Assembly: GCA_949358305.1 (NCBI GenBank)
Contig: OX442316.1
Location: forward strand, 7,998,001-8,062,000
Reading direction: 5' to 3'
DNA from: Strigamia acuminata
Taxonomy: Eukaryota; Arthropoda; Chilopoda; Geophilomorpha; Linotaeniidae
Length of the DNA stretch: 64,000 nucleotides
Position numbers and translations under genes: made by a program
Notes under the pieces: generated by a model
Seen by the model: only the letters and a program-made list of their open reading frames with translations
What the model was told of the DNA's origin: nothing
Database searches by the model: none
In this document: positions 50,554-62,176 of the stretch, in pieces
How positions within the stretch are numbered: the stretch's first letter is position 1
Layout of the letters: the number at the start of each line of letters is the position of its first letter

Positions 50554-52116
50554 AAATTTATATTGAAAGTTACAAAATATATATTTCAGGGCGAACTTTT
50601 ACAGTTGCGATGAAGATTTTATGAGCGCATACAACAGAAATGTCGACAAATGTGATTTTTTTTAAAAGAATCTTTATTTCAGTCTTAATTTATGGCATTA
50701 TGGTTTACAAGACAGAGTATTTTATTTTATTTTTTTTATAATAGCTGTGAATTTTTTTTCTTACTATTGTTTTTTCATACCTATATTTTATTAGAAAGTT
50801 TTCAATCAGATAGTTGGATGGTTTAAATTGGATTACAACCCGGTGCACCATCTGTTGAAATGACGGTAACAAATTCAATTCGCCTCCAAGTAATAAACTG
50901 ATGTGAAAAGTATTGCTTCACATGCAGTTTGTAATGTATTATATCGGGTTTAAGTAATCGATATTTAATAACAAAGTATGTTAAGTCATGGATGTAAATG
51001 GAATGAATCTGTAGGGAATTTTTATTTGTGCAGTTCCGGTACCAATAATCTTTTTTTAAATAGATTTTTCTGACGAGACTTTTTTTAAATTTGTTGATAA
51101 CCTGCTTCTATTGTTTGCTCAAATACTAGTCAGTGTTGATTTATGTCAAAGCTTAATCGTGAAGAGTCTCAAATTTTTTATTTAGTAATGTTATACATTA
51201 ATAAATTTTTGAATTAAGAAATATTTAATTTGCACAAATAAAGAAGCAATTGAGGTCCTGACAATCCTTTTCAATGAAAAGTAATGAATTATGTTTGGCA
51301 AAATAAAATTTTTTTTCTCTTTTTTTAAAAAAAAACAAAATCAGGTATGTGCTAGTTTGTCTGACTGATAAGTGTGCTGAGATGTTGCAAAATGTACTTA
51401 CCTTCCAGTTTTCGATTTGGCAAACTGATTAAGAATTTTATTGAAAAATTGTAATGTAATTGTAAATTTTTATCTTTTTCTATTACGAAAAATGAAAGTA
51501 AAGAATTAAGTATAAGTTACACATTAGTTTTAAATATTTCAATGCAAATGTCCAAAAATTGATTTATGTAAATATATAATACATTTTTTTTAAAAAATTA
51601 ATGTTTTTTTTCAGCCTTAGTTACATACCATAACTTAGCCCAATCAACACTTAGGATACAACCCTGTTTCACTGCCAAAATTTAGCGTGAAGACAAATGC
51701 AGTTAGAAAGTTAGAAGAATTACAGCACGCGAGTTAATTTTCATAAATTTGAATTTTTAATTCATATTTATGCTATAAAGTAAGTGATTTTTAATCATTA
51801 TTTTCTTAAACCGAAATTTCAGATGAATTTAATGCCTCTGAAGGTTTTGATGAATTATAATTCATATCATTTAAAATTTTAGTAATCATACATTTGTGTT
51901 TTCACAATTTACAGCCTAATAATTTTCAGAATATTGCAAAGTTGCCCCAAAGCTCTCGCAGCTTTTGTTTACAATTATTACTAGAACCTTGGGAATTGGC
52001 ACAAACTTCATTTTACTGTATACATTTAAAGAAGTTAGAATTCAGTAAAAAAAATTAGCGTTAATAAATAACAGCTTGAAAATTGTCATAAACGCAATTC
52101 ATAAACTATAGTCGCA
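50554..52116. other. Tail-to-tail spacer between FAM20 and the arrestin gene
   Basis: Contains the FAM20 3' UTR (candidate AATAAA at 51237-51242) and, on the other strand, the arrestin-gene 3' UTR. AT-rich, with no credible ORF. Confidence 0.55.
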
Positions 52117-53724
52117 TCACTTTATCGTATTTCCATTAAGCCATGGCCGAAATACAGGAAGAGAGGAAGGATATTGCGCTCCACGTTTCCGTTGAAGGGT
52201 CCCGTCTGAATTTCGAAATGGATACGTGGCCATTAAAATCGGACATTGAAGTTTGATTTCTTTTTGTGAGCCCTTGGTTTCTGCTACAAACTGGCATGAA
52301 TAAAAAATGTCACGTTAGTTATGTAATAATAAGAATCTCCCGTACAAAATCTTACAAAAACATCATATTGTATTCTGATCAGATGACATCCTCTTAAATT
52401 GGTCGGGGGAAGAGGAGGAATGTACAGCATTTCATTAACCCAATTATCTGTATCTCCGGGCAAAATCTTGCTTCGTTCCAATGTAGCCAATTCTCGCCGC
52501 TCAGACTGGACAATCAATTTATTAGCCATGTATTGGATTGTCTAAAAATGTCGATATATAAATATTTACATTGAACTTTTGGGGGTTTGCAAACTCGTTA
52601 AGTAAAACACGTTTACGTCTCTCAGTTATTTTTTCCTATTCTTTATCATTAATTATAATTTAGCATTAATTATAAATGTGTTTTTATTCGAGTTGCACAA
52701 ACTCCCTTTTTTTGCTATATTACTTCTGTAAGAGAAGCAGTCGTCTTCTTAATGGTTAAATTGCTGTCATTTTTTACGACAGCGTGTAAATTAATATTTT
52801 CTCCCGGAATGTAACCGCCTCTGTCCAATCGCATCCGTATGGACACAGGACCACTGCGTACACACGCCATACCAATCCGTTGCTCCGTTTCACAAAAAAG
52901 TGGTTGCTAAATTCAATATAAATTTCAATAAGTGTGTTTGAATTAATTGAGAACAACTTACTAATAACATAGGTGGTTCTAAATTCAGATCAATGGGATT
53001 CATAACTATAAACACTTGCTGGTTCTTATGAACTACGCCAGATGCTTCACGTACAGCAGATTTACAAAAATACTGTACCCAGCCATGTTTACCAAGAAAT
53101 GTAGATGGTAAACCTAGTGGAAGTCCTAATTTGAAGGGAAATGAATGTATTCCTTGTGATAAAGCCACTACGCGATTATCTGAAAATTAAAATATTAATA
53201 AATCAATTCTAATCAACTAGAATATGATCCTTACCTGTTTCACCGAGGAGTTTCATACTAAAATCAATGTAGTTTTCCTTATCATTATGCCTTTGTCTAT
53301 TCCTGTCAGATATTTTCACAATCCCTTCGCCAACCACATGGAAAAACACACCTACATATACAAAAAAAAAGATGGAAAAAAATTGTGATATCAAGGACAC
53401 ACTTAATTTGTCCTTGTTTGAGAAACCACACGAGTAGAACATATGTCCTCTTAACCGATTTTTCCATTGGTTTTTCAAATTCAAAATTTAAAACTTTTGC
53501 ACGAAAGAATTTTATTTTAAATCAAATTTAAATGGAAATCCAGTTTGTTGGTTACGATTCCATTGGGAGTAACCTATTTGCGAAAGTTGAATTTCTATCT
53601 TACCTCTCACTTCAGTGTCCTCATCCAGCTCGACAAGCACGCGTCCACTGATGAATTGGCCCGGAAAGTAAAGCAAGTTGGGATTGTCAAAAAGAATGAG
53701 AAATTTGCGCAACTTTCGTGCCAT
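52117..53724 (-). CDS. Alpha-arrestin (arrestin domain-containing protein)
   Basis: Adaptor of the ARRDC/TXNIP family, which links membrane cargo to ubiquitin ligases and endocytic sorting. Minus-strand exons: 53724-53604, 53351-53235, 53179-52962, 52906-52724, 52541-52356, 52290-52117 (TGA); phases agree, giving 332 residues. Arrestin_N: FLILFDNPNLLYFPGQFISG, ENYIDFSMKLLGETG, GIHSFPFKLGLPLGLPSTFL, GKHGWVQYFCKSAVREASG and NQQVFIVMNPIDLN. Arrestin_C: MRLDRGGYIPGENI, NEMLYIPPLPPTNLRGCHLI and CPILMATYPF. The tail is short (RPWLNGNTIK), and I see no PPxY motif, which many ARRDC proteins use to bind NEDD4 ligases. The third-from-last exon ends GAA|GTAATA, the least strong donor. It lies head-to-tail with the MYORG-like gene, about 350 bp from its stop. 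The family is certain; the exact ARRDC orthologue is not. Confidence 0.93.
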
Positions 53725-54075
53725 CTTCTATTTCGACAGAATGTTGCTTCGCTTTCGCCTCCCCCGTTCCTTTTCCTTTCTTCTAGCCTCGGGCTACGCC
53801 TTACGTCACACTACAACCGGTTTACATTGCCTTATTAGAGGACTTCTTGAAAATGTTAAGCAAGGGGTGAAGTCAAGCAAACTAATGACAATGATAGAAA
53901 TTTTTATGACCATGTTGCAGCTTTTCACCTTGGATTTAATTCCCTACACAATAACAAATCCAAACAAAATATTACATTTGATTCAAATGTCAAAATACAT
54001 TTATTTCTCGAATAACAAATATATATCTTGAATACAAAAAAAAAAAACACAAACAATAACAACTCGAGATAAAAT

Positions 54076-56478
54076 TTACAAAATAACCCGTGTGAAATAT
54101 GGCACTTGATTCAACGAAACCGCTTGACGAAGTAGCCATTTGGGACCAGCTACCAACCGACCAGAATTATTCCAAATGCCGTGCGGGATGTAAATATCTC
54201 GAAATCGGCCCCCAGACTCCAACACGGGCGCCACCAACAAATCATCCCCAACTAGAAACTCCGAATCGACTTCCAATGCCACCGAGTCGTTTGGCGACAC
54301 CCACCAAAGTGGGCGAATTAATGGAACACCTTTTGCTACGGCATCGTCGACCAACTCTTCTAATAACGGGGTCACTATACGACGCCGGATTTCTAACAAT
54401 TTCTTCGTTTCTTCGAAACACTCGTTGCTTAATACTTTTGGCGACTGAGAAAACTGAAGCACGGGTAAAAATATGGACAGCTGGAGCCAACGCACGTATA
54501 ATTCTGGCTCAGAAATGCCGTCGCCCCCGACGTTTCCTGGATTAATAAACGGGAAGCCGATAATACCGAGTGTAAGGACTAGTGGGAGGATAGAGTTGAG
54601 TCCACGTTTTCTATCCCAAGTGGGTGTTCTCGGAGAAACGGATACGTAATTTAAATCTGACTGCGCTGCCGATGCTGTGTTCATCCCTAATGAGATTTCT
54701 GCGGTTTTAGATACGAAGATTTGGTTTAAAACATCTGGGTTCATCACCGGGTCAAATAAAGTGTATCTTCGAGGCAGAAATGCACTCTGGCCTCCGTGAA
54801 AGAAGAAATGCGGTACTGGAAGGGCCTTCAACTGCTTCACGAACCAATTACACGCGTCTGGATTTGTGAAATCCAAAATAGCAGCGCTTGGAATGTTTTT
54901 CCATTTTGTAAGAGCTGGAACTACATTCTTTTCGTCGCGAATCCAAAAGCGGATGTGTTTTAAATAATTGCTCGAACTTGTACTAATGTACGGATGCGCC
55001 TCAAGAATTACATCAAACTTTTTCAGACGGATCGCATCGAGAGTGTCGTTGAAATTGGGGAAATTGGTCGAATCAAATGTCAAATCGCCTTCTTCCTGTT
55101 GCCACTTGCCAATAACGAGGAGGTTGTTAGAAATTCCTAATTCCATTATGTCATCGAGGTACTTCATTAAAGTTTCCGTGTTCATCGGAGTATTCGGGGC
55201 CCACAATACTCGATTTAAGGAATAGTTCAAGTCGGACACCGTTCGCGATTTAGCTCTCAGCTCGTTCATGGTAAATTCGTGTACACTTTTCACGTCTGGT
55301 CCCGAACATATGGAATAATTCATACGAAGACTCAAATTGGAAACGTTATTGTAAGGCCACGCACGTTCTGATTTAAGGCAAATTCCGTTTTGATGCAAAC
55401 TCACGAAAAGCGGCACACTTGAGTCAATGGAAATAGATACACCTTTCGAAGACAGCAAATATCGATTTAAAATTGAACCGAGACTCGAATCGTTATTTCC
55501 AGTGACGAATGGGACGAAGGAGAAATTTGTACGGCCGTTTAACGACCAGGGATTTCCGTTCACGTCCCCAAAACCAAACCATCTCGAATCATCGGTGCCG
55601 AAACAATCGCAAAGCCGGGTATTCGTGCTTAGACTTTCCCACCCGATGTCGTAGCATCGCGAAACCGTTGTGTTACTGGAATCCGGGTGGCGTCGTATCG
55701 TTAGTTCGGCAGCATTTTTCCAACGGAAGCATTTCGTGTAAACCGTGTCTCGTAAAAAGCATTCGTAAGGAATGAGATCAGATGGAAGATATTGACCGAC
55801 TTGAATTTTCAGCACGTCCTGCCGATTTGAGTTTAAAATTCTAAGTGTTCGTGTTTTAACGTGAAAATGGATTCCTTCGGCGATTTCGGTCTGAAATGAA
55901 ATTTTTACAGTAAGTTTCTGAGTTTGTATCTTTTCTAGAATCAGCAAAATCATACTTATTAATTATTAGGCTTGGTAAACAATAAATATTCATTACAGCA
56001 CGCATGAACTTACGAAACTCGAACACCTGAGCCGGTTTCGGAAGCAAAAGTAGTTAAAATGTTATTAATACCTGTAATATTTGTAATTCTTGCTGTTTAT
56101 GAAACACATAGGTGAGAGAAAGGTAAATAATAATCAGGAAGAATATGCAAACAACAAAAGCTTTCAATTTGTACTCCCTGGGTTGTTTCTGCTTCATTAC
56201 TCCTGGAACTGTAAACTAAAGAAGAGAAAAAAAAATCACTATTGGGTTGATAGTACGTAGATAATTAGGTCAGGTGGTACCACGAATTTTTTTTTGAACG
56301 ATCCAGTTGGTGTTGAATCTGTTTTATCCCATTTGTATTCGCTGAGTTCAAGTTGAGGATATGATTCCGGGCGTCTTCTGATGTCGCTTTTAGGCGATTG
56401 AATTGTAACTTTGGTTGCGCCTTTACTTTTCCCATTGAGCAAGTCATTTCCTTCCTCCGCATCCGATTCGGTATCCAT
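54076..56478 (-). CDS. MYORG-like glycoside hydrolase family 31 protein, catalytic residues replaced
   Basis: Type II membrane protein of the MYORG (KIAA1161/NET37) branch of GH31, whose active members are ER alpha-galactosidases. Minus-strand exons: 56478-56281, 56215-56072, 55890-54076; all phase 0, giving 718 residues (human 714). A cytoplasmic acidic N-terminus (MDTESDAEEGNDLL) precedes a membrane anchor (AFVVCIFFLIIIYLSLTYVF, residues about 80-100) and the lumenal GH31 domain. Matching blocks: SLGSILNRYLLSSKG, AAILDFTNPDACNWF, GLNSILPLVLTLGIIGFPF, EPELYVRWLQLSIFLPVLQFS, PLIRPLWWVSPND, DDLLVAPVLE. The nucleophile site FKFDAGE reads FFFHGGQ (54796-54798), the aligned acid/base Asp is Pro (54631-54633), and the substrate Asp of LPDMVGG is Gly (54535-54537). 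The frame is intact, so it is a probable pseudoenzyme rather than a pseudogene. Poly(A) signal on the minus strand at 54005-54000. Confidence 0.9.
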
Positions 56479-56676
56479 GGTGTTTATCGTTCTTAGACCA
56501 TTCAGCTATTTGTTTGCTTTAACCTGTTGTTGTTACGATTCTTTTCTCCGGATTCGTCCAGTTAACTCCGGTTCAGCCATTTTAAAATCAATTATACGTG
56601 ATCACTGCTTTCTTTTTTTTTAAAAAAAGAGGAGATGGCTTCGGGATTTTCACAAGGCCATTCCGACATTTAAAAA

Positions 56677-56698
56677 ATCGATTCGGTGGCGAATCGAT
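56677..56698. repeat. ATCGAT-containing inverted repeat
   Basis: Perfect 9-bp arms ATCGATTCG and CGAATCGAT around GTGG, about 200 bp upstream of the MYORG-like start. The ATCGAT cores resemble DREF-type promoter elements; that link is inference. Confidence 0.6.
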
Positions 56699-57397
56699 AT
56701 TTTTGGGACCATTAGTCGATTATTTTGGTAAGATTATACGTTTCTTTTATTCTTGTAAGATGTTTTGTCGGGTTTCATGACACGAAAAAATGTTTCCGTG
56801 TTGAAAAAATCTAGGAATAAGATATTTTAATGTTAGAAAAAAATGGAAGCAAATAGGACTAATTTTTGTATAAGTCATGATTAAGTTCACGGAAAAAACA
56901 ATTTAATCGTTTTGGAAGAATTTGCTTTTGAAAACAAGGAAAAAAATATTTTTAGAAAAAACTTTTATTAATTGCAATTAAATTTCAAATTTTCTCGTCA
57001 GATGTCCCTACTAAGGTATCGAATTATCGATTCCCGAGACGTTGTTTATCGACTAGCCTAGCTTGATACGGGTTGATAATTTGATATGAATATGAACTTG
57101 CTTTTTTTTTTTCTTTTTTTTTTTGATGATAATTATATCAGGTAATCTATCTAATGCTTTTTAATGTTCGGAGACTTTGAGTTTACGATGACTGAATGTA
57201 TAGCTCCTGCATTTATTATTGTAATAAAATAAAAGGCATTAAAAACAATATCATTTTCAATAACAAGTGTAATTTTGCGAGTTCTTTGATTTATTTTTAT
57301 ACATCCTCTCTTTAAATTCAAAAAAAGCATTCGATTCGAACAATAGTAATTAAATGACTTGAACAAAAAATTGTGATTCGTTTTTTTTCAGTTGGCC

Positions 57398-57410
57398 GTT
57401 GCTAAGCAAC
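57398..57410. promoter_or_regulatory. Canonical RFX X-box
   Basis: GTTGCTAAGCAAC is a perfect 6-1-6 palindrome matching the RFX consensus. It sits 479 bp upstream of the FOXN start and about 920 bp from the MYORG-like start. Confidence 0.55.
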
Positions 57411-57876
57411 AAGATGACAGGTAAAAAAAACACCTGGTTGAATCTGGTTGTTTTTTCTCCCTTTTTCACATTTCGTTCATTTAAAAATTCTTTTTTCCAA
57501 AACACTATTTCAATTTCAAAATTAAAAAAAAAAAATTAAAAAAAAAAAACCAATCAATTTTTGATTGAAAAAGTGAAAAATTTAATCGTCCTTGATAGAT
57601 ACCAAGATTCAAAAATCCAGGGAAGTATATAAGCTTAATAGTATGATTATGATATAAGCGACGAGAAGGATGCGAAAAATTCCCGTTAGTATAAAGCGAC
57701 CAATAACCGCGTAGGATACAAACCGCGTGACTCGCAACGCACCAATCCCCGCCCTATCAATTTCAAATTTTCCCCTCTTTGTTATCCCGCCGTACTGCCA
57801 TGCTCAAGTCATCTATCGCTGGACGCATATTATCATGCATGGCCAACTAAATTCCCAGAAACATTTCTTATAGCAC

Positions 57877-59272
57877 ATGTGGGCACTAATGGAGACGTTC
57901 GAGGCGTCATTGCAAGAAATGATAGACTGCGATATGCGCACTCAACTCGACGGGATCGCAAATGGCCTCACCCCCGCGCCTTTGGATCTGGATACCGACC
58001 TCATGGCCGACACCTCAACGTGGTCCACCGCACAATCATACGTTTATTCCGATTTAGAACCGGTGCTCTTCGTAAACCCGCAGACAGCTCTACCAAATCA
58101 CACGAAATCATACATCGCGCACGATGCTGGCAGCCCCGCCGTAGCAGACACACCGCGAGCCCAACCCATCAGCCCGAAAACACCTGAACCGACGGGCGGC
58201 GATGCTGCACCGTTCGCTGCACCGTTCGCTGCTAAACCAGTGGGTGGCGAAACCAAGAGAGTTTACCCGAAGCCTGCTTATTCATACAGTTGTTTAATAG
58301 CAATGGCTCTAAAGAATAGCAAGGCTGGTTGTTTACCAGTGTCGGAAATTTATAGTTTTATGACGTAAGTAAGAGTGCACACGAGAACCGTTGGAATTTA
58401 AAAATGGCGCTAGCTGTCCGTTAACTCGATTGGTTTTGATAACTCGTTTTGTTTTGATTTTTTTTTCTAAAAAAATTACTATTTTGTCCCGTTTTGTAGA
58501 GAAAATTTTCCGTATTTTAAAACAGCACCGAATGGATGGAAGGTAAATGTTGATTTTGATGTTTTTGTTTTTAAATTGATTTTAACGCAAAATTGTTTTG
58601 TTTTTTGAATTCTAGAACTCTGTTCGTCATAATCTGTCGTTAAATAAATGTTTCGAGAAGGTTGAGAAATCTTCTTGCGCTAATAACCAGAGGAAAGGAT
58701 GTTTGTGGACTATGAACCCGTCTAAGATTAGCAAAATGGAAGAAGAGGTGCAGAAATGGAGCCGCAAAGATCCACAAGCTATTAAAAGAAGCATGGCGAA
58801 ACCTGGTATGTACATAAAATGAATAAATTTCCATTTTGATAATGCTTAAACGATTTACTTTTCCGTCTTGCCGTAGAAAATTTAGAGTTGTTGGCTTTAG
58901 GATGTGATCGTAAAGCCTACGACAATTCTATCAAGATTATCCATGAGAATACTTCATCAAAAACGGAATTCGCGGGCAGCGAATTGGACATTTTAGACAC
59001 GGGCTTGCAACTAGATGCATCGCTTCCAGATCTTAATTTACAAGTAACGATAAATTAAAATACAAATTTTAATAATTTTTAATAATTTTTTTTAAAATTA
59101 TTAATTATAGACAGGCATATGGGACGAGTTTGATGTTGATCGGATACACCTAGATCCTGGATCTCTTATAGCTGTAACCGATCATAACATTCACGGCAGC
59201 TATGTTTGTAACGCGTTGACTGTCAACAACAATAACAACAACGTTAAACTGCTCAAAAGAGGCCATATTTAA
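57877..59272 (+). CDS. FOXN4: Forkhead transcription factor, FOXN1/FOXN4 class
   Basis: Nuclear winged-helix DNA-binding protein. Exons: 57877-58364, 58500-58542, 58616-58805, 58877-59043, 59111-59272 (TAA); phases agree, giving 349 residues, shorter than vertebrate FOXN4 (about 500). The forkhead domain occupies residues about 128-225: [79 protein letters not shown], then [17 protein letters not shown], the signature of the FOXN1/4 group. The acidic C-terminus includes GIWDEFDVD, resembling the FOXN4 activation region. A 12-bp tandem duplication encodes APFAAPFAA near 58210. Two Met codons compete as start (57877, 57889); the first is chosen for length. AATAAA at 59571-59576. Class is confident; the choice of FOXN4 over FOXN1 is by overall resemblance. 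Confidence 0.92.
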
Positions 59273-59682
59273 CTGTTGATCACACCATGCAAAATATCTG
59301 CAATTTAAAAACGTGAAGTTTTGCCTATGGATGCACGAGATAATCATGGCACGGCACAAGAACGAATTCACATCACAAAGTGTATGAGTAGAAAGAGTTT
59401 TTCACTGCATCCAGTCACGACTAGTCTAGGTGCCTTCACCTGTAAATAAGGTGTATCCAGGTAAACGAGTAATTTGAAGGCAGTTTGTTGTTTCATTGTT
59501 TTTGTTAACTTGTTTTACCACTGCACCATAAAAGTATTTGTAAAAATTCATTGTCTTTTCTATTTTATATAATAAATTCTTTTTATCTTTGAATTATTTC
59601 GATTTGTTCGTGAAAATAGTACGAAACAAAAACAAATGTGTACAGTTTCGAGTTTATTTTCTTGAAAAAAAAATTACAAACA
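59273..59682. other. Overlapping 3' UTR zone of FOXN and mS38
   Basis: The FOXN poly(A) signal (AATAAA, 59571) and the reverse-strand signal of mS38 (59658-59653) lie about 80 bp apart, so the two convergent transcripts end almost together. No other feature. Confidence 0.6.
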
Positions 59683-60510
59683 TTAGTCTTTCCAATCAGC
59701 AGGTTTTATACGTTTTTTCTCAGCAATTAACTTCAATTTAACGCGAAGACCTTCTGGTGTTGCGTAAAATGCTTCTTGCTCTTTCAATTTAGCGTGATGG
59801 TTTGATCGTTCAATGATGTCATTTACCCATTTTTCAGCATCAAATACTTCAGCTTCTTTGATCTGAGCCAACAACTGGGCTTGGAAAACCTTTTCCTTCC
59901 GTTGTTCACGAATTAGTCGTCTGTGAGCCCATTGAATCAACATTCTTTTGCGTAATTTACGCAACTGGTGTTTTTTCATCTTCCTTTTCCTGATGACAAG
60001 GAGACGAGCGGCTTGCTTTTCTATTGGCTTTTCAGGTTGAGGTTCTGCGATACCAACTTTCACATTTGGATCTAAAATATCCAAAGGTAATATTGTTGAC
60101 GTAAGTGGATCCACGAATGGCAACTTGGGGATCAAAGGAATTGCAGAATTTACTGGAAACCGAGGAAACGCGGGTAGTTTGCCTTGAATTAAATTGATAA
60201 CCTATAAAAATTAGAAATTTAAATTTAAATACAGCCCTCACTTCAATTGCCCGTAACTCACGTTCCCTAGCATTATGCCCTCATTCCTGTCCTTATTATC
60301 CATAAACATATTTTTACATCCACACGACAGTATTTTCTCTCTTGAAATTGAATTATTTTTTGAAACAACTTCTGTAGCAATTCCTGTAAATAGTATTGAA
60401 AATATAACATTAAAAACTTATCACTTTTACAACATCACAATAATACCTGCTACGTTAGAAATTTTTATATTCTTGATCGAAATAATTCTCTGACAAAACT
60501 GTCGGATCAT
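59683..60510 (-). CDS. AURKAIP1: Mitochondrial small ribosomal subunit protein mS38 (AURKAIP1 homologue)
   Basis: Component of the mitochondrial 28S ribosomal subunit. Minus-strand exons: 60510-60447, 60383-60262, 60201-59683; phases agree, giving 234 residues (human about 199). The start MIRQFCQRIISIKNIKISN is basic, hydroxylated and free of acidic residues, as expected of a mitochondrial presequence. The C-terminal half has the family core VIRKRKMKKHQLRKLRKR followed by a long basic helix (HRRLIREQRKEKVFQAQLL), corresponding to IRRRKMNHHKYRKL of AURKAIP1. The two small 5' exons were recovered by phase and by the presequence; a model starting at the internal Met 60135 would lack import information. 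Head-to-head with the AGTRAP-like gene, 296 bp between starts. Confidence 0.85.
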
Positions 60511-60806
60511 ATCTGCACCTCCAGTAATATAAAAACAATAATCTCAAGTATTATTTATTTTCGGCGAGGATTGCAGATGCAATGGATGACCGGAAGCAGG
60601 TTTTCGATGCACCCAAATTATCAACACTTATGATGTCACTTCCCGTATGAAAACAGCTTTTAATTCCGAGCGACGAAATCGACGGCAACTGTGTGTGGTC
60701 TTTGTGACCTTTAAGTTTCAGCTCGGACTACGAACGTTTATGTAAAACTGTCGCGGATGTGTAGATCTCAACTGTATTATTTGCTCACAGACAACCGCCA
60801 GTAGAA
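60511..60806. promoter_or_regulatory. Bidirectional promoter mS38 / AGTRAP-like
   Basis: The 296 bp between two divergent ATGs must serve both genes. It is GC-richer than its surroundings (for example GAAATCGACGGCAACTGTG near 60675). No TATA box is evident at either side. Confidence 0.6.
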
Positions 60807-62176
60807 ATGGAAATTGTGTCAGCCCCATTAAAGGTATATTTTAACGAGCTTTAAATGCCGTAAACACAAACTAATTATAAATCTGCTCTTGATAACATGT
60901 AGGGCGTGTTCTTCGCACATTTTGTCTTATGCGTGTGGTAAGCGAAACTATCGTATTGCGGTATACCCGCAACCAAACAATAAAGCCAATAATCGGTATA
61001 TTTTTATTTCAGGGCTATGCAAGCTGTTGGTGCGCTGCCGCTGTCGTACACCTTTTATAACGTGTTTTTGTTTATAACGCTGCTATGGGGCATGCACTCA
61101 CGTGATTCAGAAGAACCAATTTTTATGGTGTTTGATTATTTTATCTTGTTTATTTTTGAACATTTTCTCCTAAGCTAGTCATATTTTGATAAACGTTGTA
61201 TTTTATCAGTCATGCCTTTACGTGGCAAAAAAATAGATAAAATACGATTTTTATAAATATTTTATTTACTAATTTTTGTTAATAATTTCTACTTAACAGG
61301 CTTTCGTCATCAATGCCATTAGTATTTTGCTGGATATTATCACCATCGTTATTTGTTTTCCAAGCGAATGTGAGAGTATTTCAAAGTTATTTATTGGTTT
61401 ATTGATTTAATGTTTATTATTTTTGTTTTATTTAGATTCATCAGCATCTCGAAATTTTAGTCTCGGGTATGTTGGTTCAATTGTTTGAAATTGTTTTTCC
61501 ACTTTTACAATTACCATTCATCGTTTTTCAGAGTTGCCATTTTGAATTTAATCATACGTCCCGTAACTTGTGTTGTGTTGCATCGTATTCGTAGCGAGCG
61601 TGAAGGCAATTATAATAACTACGGTGTGCCTGGGTTAGGAGATTATTTTGGTAATTAAATTACTCATATTTAAGGTTCAACGCCTAGTGAGGTGGAGTTG
61701 ATAAATGTGCTTGAAATGTCGACTGAAATATTACAGCATTTACGACGCAAATAGAATGTCAATTGTGTTATTTATTTATTTGAAATTAGAAAAAAATTGG
61801 TTTATATTAATTAAAATTTGAACTTATTGTTTTTCGTATTAACTATTCGGTGCATACATAAAAAAAATTGAATTCTTTTGCTGATTTCAAAGTTAAAACT
61901 TATAAAACATGAATAATTAGATCAACAAATCGAAAATTTTAATACTAACAGACCGAAGATATTAAAAGAGTGTTAAAATGGTTAATTTTCTGAAATTTAT
62001 TATTCAGTGTATGCAGAAAAGCAAAAATATTAATAAAATTGGTGGTTGTTTCAGGACGTCGTGGTCCTTACGAAAATATTGATCAACCGCCGCCTCAGAG
62101 TATTCCTCCGGTTGATAGTGAAACGAGCAGCCCGCATCATCAAGCGTATGAGCAAAATAAAATGAATCTCCCGTGA
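60807..62176 (+). CDS. AGTRAP: Type-1 angiotensin II receptor-associated protein-like membrane protein
   Basis: Small multi-pass membrane protein; vertebrate ATRAP binds the AT1 receptor tail and promotes its internalisation, so the arthropod role is unknown. Exons: 60807-60833, 60903-60937, 61013-61127, 61300-61369, 61436-61466, 61532-61650, 62055-62176 (TGA); phases agree, giving 172 residues (human 159). The start MEIVSAPLKGVFFAHFVLCVW parallels human MELPAVNLKVILLGHWLL. Four hydrophobic segments follow one another: FFAHFVLCVW, YTFYNVFLFITLLW, AFVINAISILLDIITIVICF and VAILNLIIRPVTCVVL. The hydrophilic tail carries a YENIDQPPP motif like the YQTID of ATRAP. Very short exons (27, 35 and 31 nt). 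Poly(A) signal at 62366. Confidence 0.88.

Larger units (their letters stand above)
56479..57876. promoter_or_regulatory. Divergent intergenic region MYORG-like / FOXN
   Basis: About 1.4 kb between two divergent starts, expected to hold both promoters. It carries the palindrome ATCGATTCG-GTGG-CGAATCGAT at 56677-56698, further ATCGAT-type sites near 57020 and 57045, and an X-box at 57398. CG-richer sequence at 57660-57876 precedes the FOXN start. No credible ORF. Confidence 0.5.

Noticed and set aside
54099-55775. Plus-strand ORFs opposite the GH31 gene
   Set aside because: Antisense shadows of a conserved coding exon; no similarity and no splice signals.
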